A DNA stretch of 64,000 nt from Leptospira haakeii (GCF_002812045.1 NZ_NPEG01000001.1:434001-498000), one strand, 5' to 3'. Positions 31,845 to 41,620 are shown, counted from the stretch's first letter. The notes: a model not told the origin generated them from the sequence alone. A program made the numbers and translations.

Positions 31845-32639
31845 ATGAATTCTTCCGTGGGAAAAGTATATTTGGTAGGTGCTGGTCCGGGAAATCCGGA
31901 CCTTCTTACAATTCGTGCAGTAAAACTTTTAAGAAAAGCAGATATCGTTTTATACGATGATCTGGTTTCCGCAGGAGTTTTAAAATATTGCAAAAAGTCT
32001 GCTGTCCTAGAATACGTGGGTAAAAGGATCGGGCAACATAGTTGCCCTCAAACCGAGATTAATCGAAAATTAGGAGAGTATGCTAAACAATATTCTAATA
32101 TAGTTCGTTTGAAAGGTGGTGATCCTTCGATTTACGGAAGAGCTGGAGAAGAAATTGAATATCTTGCTTCCTTAGGAATTGATTGTGAAATTTTAGCGGG
32201 AGTTACAACTGCTTCCGGAGCCGCTTCTAGCTTGGGAATTCCACTCACTCATAGAGAGTATGCGAGAGAGATACTTTTCTTATCAGGTCATAAAAAAACA
32301 GGTAAAAATCCGGAAAGTTTCGAGGATCTGAATTTAGAAGGTAAAACTGTTTTGGTTTATATGGGGCTGAACAGTTTGGAAAGTATCCGAGAAAATTTGT
32401 TAGAATCCGGAAACTCCGGCTCTACTCCGATGGCATTCATAGAAAACGCCACTCTTCCCAACCAAAGATTAGTGCTAGCAAATCTGGATACCTGTTTGGA
32501 TAAAGCAGAAGAGTTTCAGATCAAGACGCCAGCATTATTGATCTTTGGGGAAATCGTGAGTTTTTATACGGAATTGCAAAGTTTAAAAGTAGAAGGTAGG
32601 ATCTCCGACAAACAGTTAATTTACTCGCAGTTTTCTTAA
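31845..32639 (+). CDS. cobA: uroporphyrinogen-III C-methyltransferase
   Basis: A 264-residue SAM-dependent methylase turning uroporphyrinogen III into precorrin-2, the precursor of sirohaem and cobalamin. Diagnostic motifs are VYLVGAGPGNPDLLTIRAV (residues 7-25), VRLKGGDPSIYGRAGEE (near 88-104) and VTTASGAASSLGIPLTHR (near 122-139). It follows nirD by 4 bases, so its product most likely serves the sirohaem of NirB. The dehydrogenase and ferrochelatase needed to finish sirohaem are not fused here and must lie elsewhere. Confidence 0.95.
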   Translation: MNSSVGKVYLVGAGPGNPDLLTIRAVKLLRKADIVLYDDLVSAGVLKYCKKSAVLEYVGKRIGQHSCPQTEINRKLGEYAKQYSNIVRLKGGDPSIYGRAGEEIEYLASLGIDCEILAGVTTASGAASSLGIPLTHREYAREILFLSGHKKTGKNPESFEDLNLEGKTVLVYMGLNSLESIRENLLESGNSGSTPMAFIENATLPNQRLVLANLDTCLDKAEEFQIKTPALLIFGEIVSFYTELQSLKVEGRISDKQLIYSQFS

Positions 32640-32682
32640 GCGGAATTATATTGATTCCTGCGGATTCCCGCTAAGAGGAAGC

Positions 32683-33597
32683 ATGAACGATATTACCGGA
32701 AAGAAAACAACTCTCAGAACTGCCCAAGCAGAAGGTTTTGTATTTTGCAAACCGGAAACCATTATTAGGATCAAAGAAAATACTCTTCCTAAGGGGGACC
32801 TTTTCGGAGTGGCAAAAGCAGCCGCTCTTCTAGGCTCTAAAAAAACTTCGGAACTTATACCTCATTGCCATCCTGTTTCCATTGATTCATTCCAAATAGA
32901 ATTCGAAGTTCTTTCCGACAAAAACGCTGTCAGGATCTTAACAACCGCCAAATCCATCGGAAAAACAGGCATAGAAATGGAAGCTTTAACTGGTGTAAGC
33001 GTAGCTTCATTAGTGATTTATGATTTATTAAAACCTATAGATAAAGAACTGGAAATTTCCTCTATTCGCCTTTTGGAGAAGAAGGGTGGAAAAACAGATT
33101 CTCAGATTACGAAGTTTGCGGCAGGTTCCAAAGCCGGAATCCTGGTTTGCTCTGATTCAACTTTCCAAGGAAAAAGAGAAGATGGTTCAGGAAAGGCTAT
33201 ATTAAATCTATTAAAAGAACATGATGTAGAAACTATTAAATCGGAAATTCTTCCTGACGAACCTGAACAAATACGAAATACAATATTAGAATGGTCTAAA
33301 CTAGGGTTGGATCTAATTGTCACCACTGGCGGAACAGGACTCGGCCCAAGAGACAATACTCCCGAAGCGATTAAAGAAATTTTAGAACAAGAAATCCCAG
33401 GCATCGCAGAAGCAATGAGATCTTTCGGCCAAGATAGAACTCCTTTTGCGATGTTATCCAGATCTATAGCAGGTAGGATTGGCAAAACGTTAGTGGTATC
33501 TGTTCCAGGAAGTACGAATGGTGCTACCGAAAGTTTACAGGCCATTCTTCCTGCGGTATTTCACGCTAAAAAAATGATGAGAGGAGAAGGACATTGA
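32683..33597 (+). CDS. moaCB: bifunctional MoaC/MoaB molybdenum cofactor biosynthesis protein
   Basis: A 304-residue fusion. Residues 1-150 are MoaC, cyclic pyranopterin monophosphate synthase, with KTSELIPHCHPV (near 53-64) and GIEMEALTGVSVA (near 104-116). Residues about 155-304 are MoaB/MogA, molybdopterin adenylyltransferase, with TTGGTGLGPRDNTPEA (near 214-229) and VVSVPGSTNGATE. It supplies cofactor to the nitrate reductase. It overlaps moeA by TTGA. Confidence 0.94.
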   Translation: MNDITGKKTTLRTAQAEGFVFCKPETIIRIKENTLPKGDLFGVAKAAALLGSKKTSELIPHCHPVSIDSFQIEFEVLSDKNAVRILTTAKSIGKTGIEMEALTGVSVASLVIYDLLKPIDKELEISSIRLLEKKGGKTDSQITKFAAGSKAGILVCSDSTFQGKREDGSGKAILNLLKEHDVETIKSEILPDEPEQIRNTILEWSKLGLDLIVTTGGTGLGPRDNTPEAIKEILEQEIPGIAEAMRSFGQDRTPFAMLSRSIAGRIGKTLVVSVPGSTNGATESLQAILPAVFHAKKMMRGEGH

Positions 33598-34790
33598 TCT
33601 CCGTCCAAGAGGCGCTAAAACTCGTAGAATCTTCTGCGAGCGAATCTTCTCCCGAAAATACGAATTTGGAAAATTCTCTTGGTAGAGTGCTGAGAGAAAA
33701 GATCTATGCGGATAGAGATTATCCCCCTTTTCATAGGGCAACTATGGATGGATTTGCATTGAAATCGGAAGGTTTTTCTGAAGATCGAATTTATTCTTAC
33801 ACAAGAGAATTACATGCAGGAGAATCTTTCCAATTAGAAAGCGGAGAAGAAGCCATCCGCATCATGACAGGCGCCCCAGTCCCAGAAGGTTTCGACCTAG
33901 TCATCAAGATAGAAGATTCCGAAGATTTAGGCATCTCCAATGGAAAGAAACAGGTTCGATTTCGTACCGAAAAATCCGGTTCCTTCTCCAATATAGCAAT
34001 CCAAGGAGAAGATCTAAAAGAAAATCAAGAAATCTTAAATGAAGGAACTTTAATCAGCGCTTCTGTTCTTTCTTTACTTTCTTCTTTGGGAAAATATTCG
34101 GTTCAAACTTCTAAACTGCCTAGAGTAAGAGTGATCTCCACTGGAAATGAAATCGTAGGCCCTGGAGAAATTCCAAAACCTTGGCAGATCAGGGATTCCA
34201 ATTCTTATTCTATCCGATCTTTATTACAAAAATATGGTATAACTCCGTTGTCTGTTACTCGAGCGGGCGACGATCCAATTATTTTAGAAAAAGCGGTATT
34301 GGAAGGTTTGGATTCCGATCTTCTCATTCTCTCCGGTGGAGTTTCTATGGGGAATCTAGATCTGGTTCCTAAAATTCTGGATGCTTCCGGTATAAAAGAA
34401 ATCTTTCATAAAGTCAGGATCAAACCTGGAAAACCGATTTGGTTTGGTAAGAAGAATGAACAGGCAGTCTTTGGTCTACCTGGGAATCCGTTCAGCGTCC
34501 AGGTTTGTTTCCGGATTTTTGTAGAAGCATATATACGAAAGTTTTTAGGACTTTCTTCAGAGAAAGCTATCTATCTGCCTTTTGCTGGAGAAAGAAAAAA
34601 GAAAAACAAACTGACCGAGTTCTTCCCGGTTTCTTATGAGACCAAAGTCCAAACTTTTTTATCTGAAAAGAAGTTTAACGGAAGCGGAGATATTCGAGCG
34701 GGAATTTTTTCAGACGGACTAGGAGTCCAATTTTCGGAAACAGAGAATCTGCATGAAGGAGATTTGTTGGAATTCTATCCTTGGGCCTAA
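33594..34790 (+). CDS. moeA: molybdopterin molybdenumtransferase
   Basis: A 398-residue MoeA, which inserts molybdate into adenylylated molybdopterin. Motifs include YPPFHRATMDGFALKS (near 44-59), IMTGAPVPEGFD (near 89-100), VISTGNEIV (near 180), RDSNSYSIRSLL (near 198) and LSGGVSMGNLDLVP (near 245). The start is TTG, overlapping the moaCB stop, with a strong GGAGAAGG ribosome-binding site. It is the last gene of the nitrate-assimilation run; the next gene has its own 92-base upstream gap. Confidence 0.95.
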   Translation: MISVQEALKLVESSASESSPENTNLENSLGRVLREKIYADRDYPPFHRATMDGFALKSEGFSEDRIYSYTRELHAGESFQLESGEEAIRIMTGAPVPEGFDLVIKIEDSEDLGISNGKKQVRFRTEKSGSFSNIAIQGEDLKENQEILNEGTLISASVLSLLSSLGKYSVQTSKLPRVRVISTGNEIVGPGEIPKPWQIRDSNSYSIRSLLQKYGITPLSVTRAGDDPIILEKAVLEGLDSDLLILSGGVSMGNLDLVPKILDASGIKEIFHKVRIKPGKPIWFGKKNEQAVFGLPGNPFSVQVCFRIFVEAYIRKFLGLSSEKAIYLPFAGERKKKNKLTEFFPVSYETKVQTFLSEKKFNGSGDIRAGIFSDGLGVQFSETENLHEGDLLEFYPWA

Positions 34791-34882
34791 TCCAGATTGA
34801 CGCAGGGTAGCTCATCGATTGAAATAAGACTGTAAATTATCTCAAAAACGTTTTGTAGGGACTCCTACATCGGAGGGTCAGT

Positions 34883-36349
34883 ATGAGCTCGAAGAAAAAA
34901 ATCGCCGTTGCTAAGGGAGATGGAATCGGTCCGGAAATTATGGACGCCACTCTTAAAATCTTAGAAGCGGCGGGTGCGAGCATCGAACCGGTCTTTATAG
35001 ATATCGGAGAACAAGTCTATAAAAAAGGCCATAGCGCAGGAATCGAACCTGCGTCTTGGGACATTCTCCGCGACACAAAAGTATTTTTTAAAGCTCCAAT
35101 CACTACTCCTCAAGGAGGCGGTTACAAAAGTTTGAATGTAACCGTTCGAACCACCTTAGGACTTTTTGCTAACGTTAGACCTTGTATTTCACTTTATCCT
35201 TATGTAGATACAAAACATCCTAAATTGGATGTAGTTATCGTAAGAGAGAACGAAGAAGATCTTTATACCGGAATAGAACACAAACAAACTTCGGATACTG
35301 TCCAATGTTTAAAATTGATCTCAAGACCAGGATCGGAAAAGATCATCCGTTATGCTTTCGAATACGCCAAAGCATATGGAAGAAAAAAAGTAACCGCAAT
35401 GGTCAAAGACAATATCATGAAACAGTCTGATGGATTGTTCCATGATGTGTTCAAAGAAATCGCAATAGAATATCCTGATATTGAAGCAGCAAGCGAGATC
35501 ATCGATATTGGTGCCGCTCACTTAGCAGAAAGACCTCAGACTTACGATGTAGTGGTTACCTTAAACTTATACGGAGATATTATTTCAGATATAGTAGCTC
35601 AGGTCGCAGGCTCGGTGGGTATGGCAGGATCTTCAAACATCGGAGAGGTTGTCTCTATGTTTGAAGCTATCCACGGATCTGCTCCTGACATAGCAGGAAA
35701 AAATATCGCAAACCCAAGCGGACTTATCAACGCAGCTGTAATGATGTTAGTTCACTTAGGACAACCAGATATTGCGGCAAAAATCCAAAACGCTTGGTTA
35801 CTCACCATCGAAGAAGGAATTCACACCGGAGATATTTACAAAGCAGGTGTAAGCCGTATCAAAGTTGGCACAAAGGAATTCGGAGAAGCAGTCATAGGGA
35901 ACCTAGGACATCTTCCTGAAAAATTTAAACCTATTTCTTTCGGAAAAGCAAAGGCGATCCATATTCCGGAATACAAAAGAAAAACCTTACAAAAAGAACT
36001 AGTAGGTGTAGACGTATTCTTAGATTGGGAACCTGGAACTTCGGAGGAGCTTGCTAAAAAACTAAGTGCAATCTCCGGAGACTTAAAACTCAGAATGATC
36101 ACTAATAGAGGAGTTAAAGTTTATCCGAATGGTGCTCCTGAAACTTTTTTAACGGATCATTGGAGATGTAGATTCGTTAACCCTGAAACTCCAGACACAG
36201 AATCAGGAGACGGTTTTATAAAAATACAATCTGAGCAAATCGCAAAATTGTTACTAAGAATTTCAGAAGCTGGATTGGACAGTATCCAAACGGATAATTT
36301 GTATAAGTTCCAAGGAAAAAGAGCATTCTCCTTAGGTGGAGGAGAGTAA
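34883..36349 (+). CDS. icd: isocitrate dehydrogenase, long Rickettsia-type
   Basis: A 488-residue enzyme of the TCA cycle oxidising isocitrate to 2-oxoglutarate. The isocitrate/isopropylmalate dehydrogenase fold is clear from KGDGIGPEIM (8-17), VRTTLGLFANVRPC (near 93), VIVRENEEDLYTGIEH (near 117) and EAIHGSAPDIAGKNIANPSG (near 254). A C-terminal extension of about 140 residues marks the long alpha-proteobacterial and spirochetal branch. The cofactor is probably NADP, but this was not tested. The GGAGGG ribosome-binding site is strong. Confidence 0.92.
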   Translation: MSSKKKIAVAKGDGIGPEIMDATLKILEAAGASIEPVFIDIGEQVYKKGHSAGIEPASWDILRDTKVFFKAPITTPQGGGYKSLNVTVRTTLGLFANVRPCISLYPYVDTKHPKLDVVIVRENEEDLYTGIEHKQTSDTVQCLKLISRPGSEKIIRYAFEYAKAYGRKKVTAMVKDNIMKQSDGLFHDVFKEIAIEYPDIEAASEIIDIGAAHLAERPQTYDVVVTLNLYGDIISDIVAQVAGSVGMAGSSNIGEVVSMFEAIHGSAPDIAGKNIANPSGLINAAVMMLVHLGQPDIAAKIQNAWLLTIEEGIHTGDIYKAGVSRIKVGTKEFGEAVIGNLGHLPEKFKPISFGKAKAIHIPEYKRKTLQKELVGVDVFLDWEPGTSEELAKKLSAISGDLKLRMITNRGVKVYPNGAPETFLTDHWRCRFVNPETPDTESGDGFIKIQSEQIAKLLLRISEAGLDSIQTDNLYKFQGKRAFSLGGGE

Positions 36350-36350
36350 A

Positions 36351-36761
36351 TTAAGCTTGGTTCGTTAGGATTTTTTTAAAAGAATCCAAAGACACAGGCT
36401 TAATTATATAATCTTTTACTAATGGAATTTCTTTAGCTCTTCTTAGATCCGAATCATCTACGGAAGAGCTGACCATATAAATTTCAGGTTTTTTGCTGAG
36501 TAAGTTTACAAAGTTTGCATACTCGTCCAAAAATTGCCAGCCGTCCATAAAAGGCATATTAATATCTAAAAATATAAAATCAGGAATGATATCAGGCTCA
36601 CTCTGGTGTTCTTTCAAAAAACTGATCGCACCTTCTCCGTCTAAAAATACTTTTAAACTTTCGACTGCGCCTGTCTTTTCAATGGTTCTTTTAGCGATCT
36701 CAACAAAGATCGCATCATCATCCACAAGTAATAGTTTCTGTTTTTTAGATAGCGAATTCAT
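36351..36761 (-). CDS. single-domain response regulator
   Basis: A 136-residue receiver domain without an output domain. The acidic pair is in LLVDDDAIFVE (Asp14-16), the phosphoacceptor is Asp66 in FIFLDINMPFMDGWQF, and a lysine near 121 (IIKPVS) completes the site. It overlaps the kinase gene by 17 bases, so kinase and receiver are almost surely partners. Output must pass through another protein. Confidence 0.93.
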   Translation of the reverse strand: MNSLSKKQKLLLVDDDAIFVEIAKRTIEKTGAVESLKVFLDGEGAISFLKEHQSEPDIIPDFIFLDINMPFMDGWQFLDEYANFVNLLSKKPEIYMVSSSVDDSDLRRAKEIPLVKDYIIKPVSLDSFKKILTNQA

Positions 36762-38658
36762 TTGCTTTAGAAAGTTGGATTATAAATTTTGTGCCCTGTC
36801 CGGGGGTACTCTCCACATGGATTTCTCCCCCTAAGGATTCGATTTGGTTTTTGGTCATAAACAGACCTAAACCTCTTCCGTCCGTGTTTCGGTGAAATCT
36901 TTTGTGTAATTTAAAAATCTGATCCCCATGTTTATTTAAGTCAATTCCTAAACCGTTATCCTGCACTTCTAAAATATGATTTCCGTGCGACCAATATGTC
37001 TTAAATCGGATCACCGGATGAGGGGATTCACATCTATATTTTAATGAATTGGAAAGTAGATTTAAGAATATACTCTCTAAATAGACCGGAGGGTAGACTA
37101 TAGAAGGGGAATCCGAAAAATCAGCGATGATTTCGGCTTCATATTCTAATATTTGGCCCAAAAACATTGCCTTTACTCTGGAAAATACCGATTCGAAAAG
37201 TATTTCTTCTGAAACAATCTTTGGACTTTGTCTTATTTTAATTACTTCTACGATTTCGTTTAATGTAGTAAGTAATTGGTCAGAGGTGGTCTTGAGATAG
37301 TCCATATATTCGACCTTCTCTTCTTCCGTTTCCGCTTCTTCTAAAAACTTTACTAGTGTGGAGATATTTCCGATCGGAGATCTCATGTTATGAGACACTA
37401 TCTGGTTAAATTCTTCTAACTGAGAGATTCTTTCTTTTAAGTGAGTTCCTACAGATCTAAGTCTTGCATTTTTTTCTCTAAGGATATTTTCTAAGATCCG
37501 TTTGCGGGAGATGTCCTGGATCTGAGCAACGATGAACATCAGTTCTCCTGAATCCTTTCTAACTGCAACTCCAGTGATAAACACCCAGACTATATGTCCT
37601 TTTTTATGGAGGTATCTTTTTGCAAATTGAGCCCCGTTTCTTTCTCCCTTGATAATTTTACGAAATGCTTCTCCACCTATAGCCAGGTCTTCGGGATGAG
37701 TAATATCTTGGAATGATTTGAAAAGAAGTTCGTCAGGTTCATATCCTATCATTTTAGCAAAGGATTGATTGAGTTCCAAAAAATGTCCGTTCTTATCCAG
37801 TAGAATGATCCCGTTACCTGAACTATGAAATGCTTCCGAAAATTTTTTCTCACTCAATCGGATTTCTTCTTCTACCAATTTAGAAAGAGTGATATCTTGC
37901 ATCGCACCGTATACACCGACGATTCTTCCATCAGAATATGCAGGTTTCCCCTGGGTGCGTACCCAAATGACTCTTCCAGTCTCAGTGATCATTCGATGTT
38001 CTACAGAGTAAGTCTCACCTTTTTGATATACTCTTAAGTTATTCTCTCTTAACTTTTCCATATCTTCCGGATAAGAATATTTTTTGTATACGGTATCTCT
38101 ATCTATACCGAGAGAAGGATCCCTTTCCAGGATTTTATATACTTCGGAAGACCAATACAGATCGCCTGTTTCTATATTGGATTCCCATGCCCCCACTTTT
38201 GCGAGTTCGGCCATAATAGAAGAAAATTTTTTTTCCTGCTGCAAACTCTCCGTTAGTTGCACTTGATCCGTAACATCTCTAGAAGTTGTATTTAAATAAG
38301 TGACCTTACCTTCTTTATTTTTAATCGGTTGGGTCAAGGTTTGAAACCAAACATAGTCCCCATCCTTCTTTAAAAACCGATATTGAGTAGCAACTGTAGG
38401 TTTTCCTTCTTTCGCGGGATTATGGGAATCAATGAGAATGCGTTCCCTATCATCGGGATGTATAAAATCATAAGGGTTACGACCCAACATTTCTTCCGGT
38501 TTAAAACCGGTAAGAGTTTCGATGATGGGGTTTACATAAAGATAGATCCCTTCCGGGTCATGTAGGCAGATTAGTTCTCGGCTTGTTTCGATCAAGATCT
38601 GGTACAAATCTTGGTTTTGATCCAATTTGATTTTTTCCTGACCTGTTCTTTCTTCCAT
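36745..38658 (-). CDS. multi-PAS sensor histidine kinase
   Basis: A 637-residue soluble kinase with no membrane segment. Three PAS/PAC units lie at about 12-130, 150-255 and 270-390, each ending in PAC-type text such as VTYLNTTSRDVTDQ. A HisKA dimerisation domain has its histidine near residue 422 in IVSHNMRSPIGN. The HATPase domain (about 520-633) has NGLGIDL and GRGLGLFMTKNQIESLGG. It likely senses a cytoplasmic signal such as redox state or light and phosphorylates the overlapping response regulator. The signal is unknown. Confidence 0.93.
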   Translation of the reverse strand: MEERTGQEKIKLDQNQDLYQILIETSRELICLHDPEGIYLYVNPIIETLTGFKPEEMLGRNPYDFIHPDDRERILIDSHNPAKEGKPTVATQYRFLKKDGDYVWFQTLTQPIKNKEGKVTYLNTTSRDVTDQVQLTESLQQEKKFSSIMAELAKVGAWESNIETGDLYWSSEVYKILERDPSLGIDRDTVYKKYSYPEDMEKLRENNLRVYQKGETYSVEHRMITETGRVIWVRTQGKPAYSDGRIVGVYGAMQDITLSKLVEEEIRLSEKKFSEAFHSSGNGIILLDKNGHFLELNQSFAKMIGYEPDELLFKSFQDITHPEDLAIGGEAFRKIIKGERNGAQFAKRYLHKKGHIVWVFITGVAVRKDSGELMFIVAQIQDISRKRILENILREKNARLRSVGTHLKERISQLEEFNQIVSHNMRSPIGNISTLVKFLEEAETEEEKVEYMDYLKTTSDQLLTTLNEIVEVIKIRQSPKIVSEEILFESVFSRVKAMFLGQILEYEAEIIADFSDSPSIVYPPVYLESIFLNLLSNSLKYRCESPHPVIRFKTYWSHGNHILEVQDNGLGIDLNKHGDQIFKLHKRFHRNTDGRGLGLFMTKNQIESLGGEIHVESTPGQGTKFIIQLSKANEFAI

Positions 38659-38988
38659 AAATTGTAAGAACTTGCTCTATTAGCTAATACATATAAAGAC
38701 GACTTAGACGAGTACATTGCGAACAAAAAAGGGGTAAAATCCCAAAATCTAAGGGATTTATTGCGGCAAAATAAACTGCTCTAAGATTTCAAATTTCACT
38801 CGGAGCTAAACTTTTTGCCTAGAACGAGTGATCTGCTTTTGAGGATCGGTTCCGAAGAAAGAACCATTTTTCGCGTGAATTTATCTCTTTTGGAAGAATC
38901 AAAAAGAGGGAAAGTAAATTAGAAATACGTAATTTGATTTTTAGGAGAAGTTTTCGAACCCGAATAAAACCGAAAACTTCTGGCCTAA
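38659..38988. other. gene-free interval between ferredoxin and kinase genes
   Basis: This 330-base stretch has no credible reading frame. Besides the ferredoxin hairpin at 38946-38981 it holds AAATCCC / GGGATTT (38737-38743 and 38753-38759) and a CTCTTTT / AAAAGAG inverted repeat near 38886-38909. It must contain the promoter of the minus-strand kinase gene, but I could not pick it out. Confidence 0.5.
38946..38981 (-). terminator. stem-loop after ferredoxin gene
   Basis: A perfect 11-bp inverted repeat AGAAGTTTTCG / CGAAAACTTCT with a 14-base loop lies 7 bases beyond the ferredoxin stop. The T run expected of a strong intrinsic terminator is missing on the minus strand, so it may be a weak terminator or a 3'-end stabiliser. 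Confidence 0.55.
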
Positions 38989-39222
38989 TTATTCTCCATC
39001 GTCTCCGATCGCTTCCACTGGACAGATTTCCATAGCTTTGCGAGCGGCAATCGCTTCTTCCGGACTGGCAGGCTGTTTGTGGAAATACACCTTAGACTCA
39101 TCGTCGGTATATTTCAAAAGTTGAGGAGCCTCTTCCAAGCAGTCATTACAAGGCACACAGCTATTATCAATATAGAATTTGCCCGGAACATTTTCCGGAA
39201 CTTTGTCATTCTTATCTGCCAT
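38989..39222 (-). CDS. ferredoxin, single [4Fe-4S] or [3Fe-4S] cluster
   Basis: A 77-residue acidic electron carrier. Cluster ligands are Cys22-x2-Cys25-x2-Cys28 and Cys67 in MEICPVEAI. There is one cluster set only, of the type seen in small ferredoxins that serve cytochrome P450s or reductases. It ends in an acidic tail. It is divergent from the Tat-exported oxidoreductase pair across about 100 bases. The redox partner is unknown. Confidence 0.88.
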   Translation of the reverse strand: MADKNDKVPENVPGKFYIDNSCVPCNDCLEEAPQLLKYTDDESKVYFHKQPASPEEAIAARKAMEICPVEAIGDDGE

Positions 39223-39325
39223 GAATACTAAGGATTATCGAACGTTTGGAACGTCAAGTTGGTTTTCTATATAGAAACGGGTAGGATAGGATTGACAAGT
39301 CCAAGAATCGAAGGAAAACACTGCA

Positions 39326-39907
39326 ATGGCAAATTCAGCCCCGCGTTTTTCCCGCAGAACATTCTTGAGACTGGGACTCGCCGGTTCGGGAGCTTTAGTA
39401 CTTGGGGGATCCATCTGTATCTTAAACAGATCTTCCAGACAATTACCTAAGGTACTGTTCTTCACCGAATCAGAATTAGAAACCCTAGCTGCATTATCAG
39501 AAGCTATCTTACCTGAAGCTGCTAATGTTCCTACTTATAAAGAAGCAAAAGTCTTAGAAAGATTAGATGAAGAATTTTATTTCGTAGATCCATTTTTATC
39601 CGACGACTTCAAAACCTTAATAATGGTTTTAGAATATCTTCCCTTCTTTCACTGGAAGTTTTCTAGATTCTCCAAACTTTCTTTAGAATCCAGAAAAAAG
39701 TTTTTATCAGAATTAAATCATTCGGACTCAGACACCGTAAGAGCTGTTTGGGCAAATTTACGAATGCCGATTTTTCTAATGTACTATGGGCATGAATCCA
39801 CTTTCAAAACAATTTCGTATGACGGACCTTTTCTAAACCCTCCTGAGAAATTAAGCGAATCCAGGATCTATTATCGCAAACTAGTAGGAGGTTCCGATGT
39901 CGGGTAA
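39326..39907 (+). CDS. Tat-signal small subunit, gluconate 2-dehydrogenase subunit 3-like
   Basis: A 193-residue protein with a twin-arginine signal, FSRRTFLRLGLAGSGALVLGG (residues 8-28, with RR at 10-11). The mature part begins with FTESELETLAALSEAILPE, the opening pattern of gluconate 2-dehydrogenase subunit 3 proteins. It overlaps the GMC oxidoreductase gene by 11 bases. Known relatives act as the small subunit of membrane-bound sugar or alcohol dehydrogenases and carry the export signal for the complex. A GAAGGA ribosome-binding site precedes the ATG. Confidence 0.82.
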   Translation: MANSAPRFSRRTFLRLGLAGSGALVLGGSICILNRSSRQLPKVLFFTESELETLAALSEAILPEAANVPTYKEAKVLERLDEEFYFVDPFLSDDFKTLIMVLEYLPFFHWKFSRFSKLSLESRKKFLSELNHSDSDTVRAVWANLRMPIFLMYYGHESTFKTISYDGPFLNPPEKLSESRIYYRKLVGGSDVG

Positions 39908-41450
39908 AATTTACGAATGGAAAAATTTGGGCGAATCCAAAGAGATCCGCACTGAAGTTTTAGTGATAGGAACCGGTTGTGGCGGTGCAACTGTTGCTTA
40001 CGAACTAGCAAAGGCAGGAAAGAAGGTAACCTTAATTGAAGAAGGAGGTTACTACCATACTGGATCATTCGACAATCATGAATTGAACATGGCCGGCAAA
40101 GTTTCTGCGGAAAGAAATATGGCTACAACCGCAGATGGAACAGTGAATATAGTTTATGGGAAGAACGTAGGAGGCGCCTCAGTTCATTATTGGGCTGACA
40201 GTTATAGAACTCCTAAAGACAGACTAGAACTATGGAAAGATAAATTCGGAGTATTAGGTCACAGTCCGGAGGATCTAGAACCTTTCTGGAAAGAGTTAGA
40301 CGACACACTGAATGTCCATCCTGCCAAAGAAGAAAATTATAATAGAATGAACCAACTGGTTCGCAAAGCCTCCAAAGAATTAGGATGGGAAGGAAATCCT
40401 GTTCCACAAGCGCGTAAAAACTGCCAAAAATCCGGACACTGCATGCAAGGTTGTATGTTCGGAGCAAAACAAAGTCAATTAATCACTCATATTCCGATGG
40501 CAATGGCTTTAGGCGCGGATCTTTATGCAGATACTAAAGCGTTAGAACTGGAATTTGAAGGAGATAAAATAGTAGGATTAGAAGCAGTTGTGATCGACAG
40601 ACCTTCTCAAAAAGAGTCTGAAGTGAAATTACGTTTTAAAGCCGATACAATTGTTGTCGCAGCAGGAGGATTCGGAAGTTCTACACTTCTTCTAAAAAAC
40701 GGTCTTAAGAAAAAGTTACCTGCATTAGGAGAATTTTTAGCGATCAATCCTTCTCCGTTCGTTCATGCACTTTACAAAGAATCGATCATACAATGGAGAA
40801 ACATTCCGTCTGCGTACGGGGTGGAAGAATTCAGATTGGCACGTTATGCAGGCGGTGCCTATAGAGAAGGTGGCTATCTCATTATGGCGAATCAATTACA
40901 ACCTGGAGCGATAGGCGCTCTTGTTCCAGGATTCGGAGAAGAACATTTCGAGATCATGAAAGAGCTTCCTAGACTCGGAGGGACAATAGGTTGGATTGAC
41001 GATCCGGATTCAGAGTTAGGAAGAATAGAGATCAAATCAGGTGGGAAAAGAGAAGTTCAATACAGTTTCGGACCACTCACTAAAGAGATACTTAAAGATT
41101 GTATTCGTAAACAAGTCATCCTAAACTTTAAAGCAGGTGCATACAAGGTCATCCTTCCGGATCTAAAAAGAACAGTCTTAACTAAACCTGAAGAAATAGG
41201 TGTTGTGGGTTCGCTTCCATTAACTCCTGCATCTATGGCTATGGCCGCTCCTCATCCTGCAGGTGGATGTAGAATGGGATTGGATCCAAAAACTTCAGTC
41301 GTAGATTGGAAACATAAGGTGCATGGAATTTCGAATTTGTATGTGAGTGATTCCAGTGTGTTCCCTACTGCGGTTTCTGTGGATCCGAGCTATACGATTA
41401 TGGCATTCTCCAAAAGAGCCGCCCAATTTATTTCTGAGAAGAAGTCTTGA
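39897..41450 (+). CDS. GMC-family FAD-dependent oxidoreductase
   Basis: A 517-residue flavoprotein. The FAD-binding motif is VIGTGCGGATVAYELAKAG (residues 23-41). NVGGASVHYW near 90 is the GMC loop, and HPAGGCRMG near 442 precedes the C-terminal catalytic segment SVFPTAVSVDPSYTIMAFS. It lacks its own signal peptide and overlaps the Tat-signal subunit gene, so it is probably exported as a folded complex with that protein. The substrate (sugar, alcohol or sterol) is unknown. A cysteine cluster CQKSGHCMQGCMFG near 180-193 may bind metal or be structural. Confidence 0.88.
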   Translation: MSGKIYEWKNLGESKEIRTEVLVIGTGCGGATVAYELAKAGKKVTLIEEGGYYHTGSFDNHELNMAGKVSAERNMATTADGTVNIVYGKNVGGASVHYWADSYRTPKDRLELWKDKFGVLGHSPEDLEPFWKELDDTLNVHPAKEENYNRMNQLVRKASKELGWEGNPVPQARKNCQKSGHCMQGCMFGAKQSQLITHIPMAMALGADLYADTKALELEFEGDKIVGLEAVVIDRPSQKESEVKLRFKADTIVVAAGGFGSSTLLLKNGLKKKLPALGEFLAINPSPFVHALYKESIIQWRNIPSAYGVEEFRLARYAGGAYREGGYLIMANQLQPGAIGALVPGFGEEHFEIMKELPRLGGTIGWIDDPDSELGRIEIKSGGKREVQYSFGPLTKEILKDCIRKQVILNFKAGAYKVILPDLKRTVLTKPEEIGVVGSLPLTPASMAMAAPHPAGGCRMGLDPKTSVVDWKHKVHGISNLYVSDSSVFPTAVSVDPSYTIMAFSKRAAQFISEKKS

Positions 41451-41530
41451 ATATCCGCTTGGAACTTTTGGATCGAATCTCCTTGACCGGACCGCTCCTT
41501 GGAAAAACATCGTAATCGCAACCAAGAACC

Positions 41531-41620
<90 letters not shown>

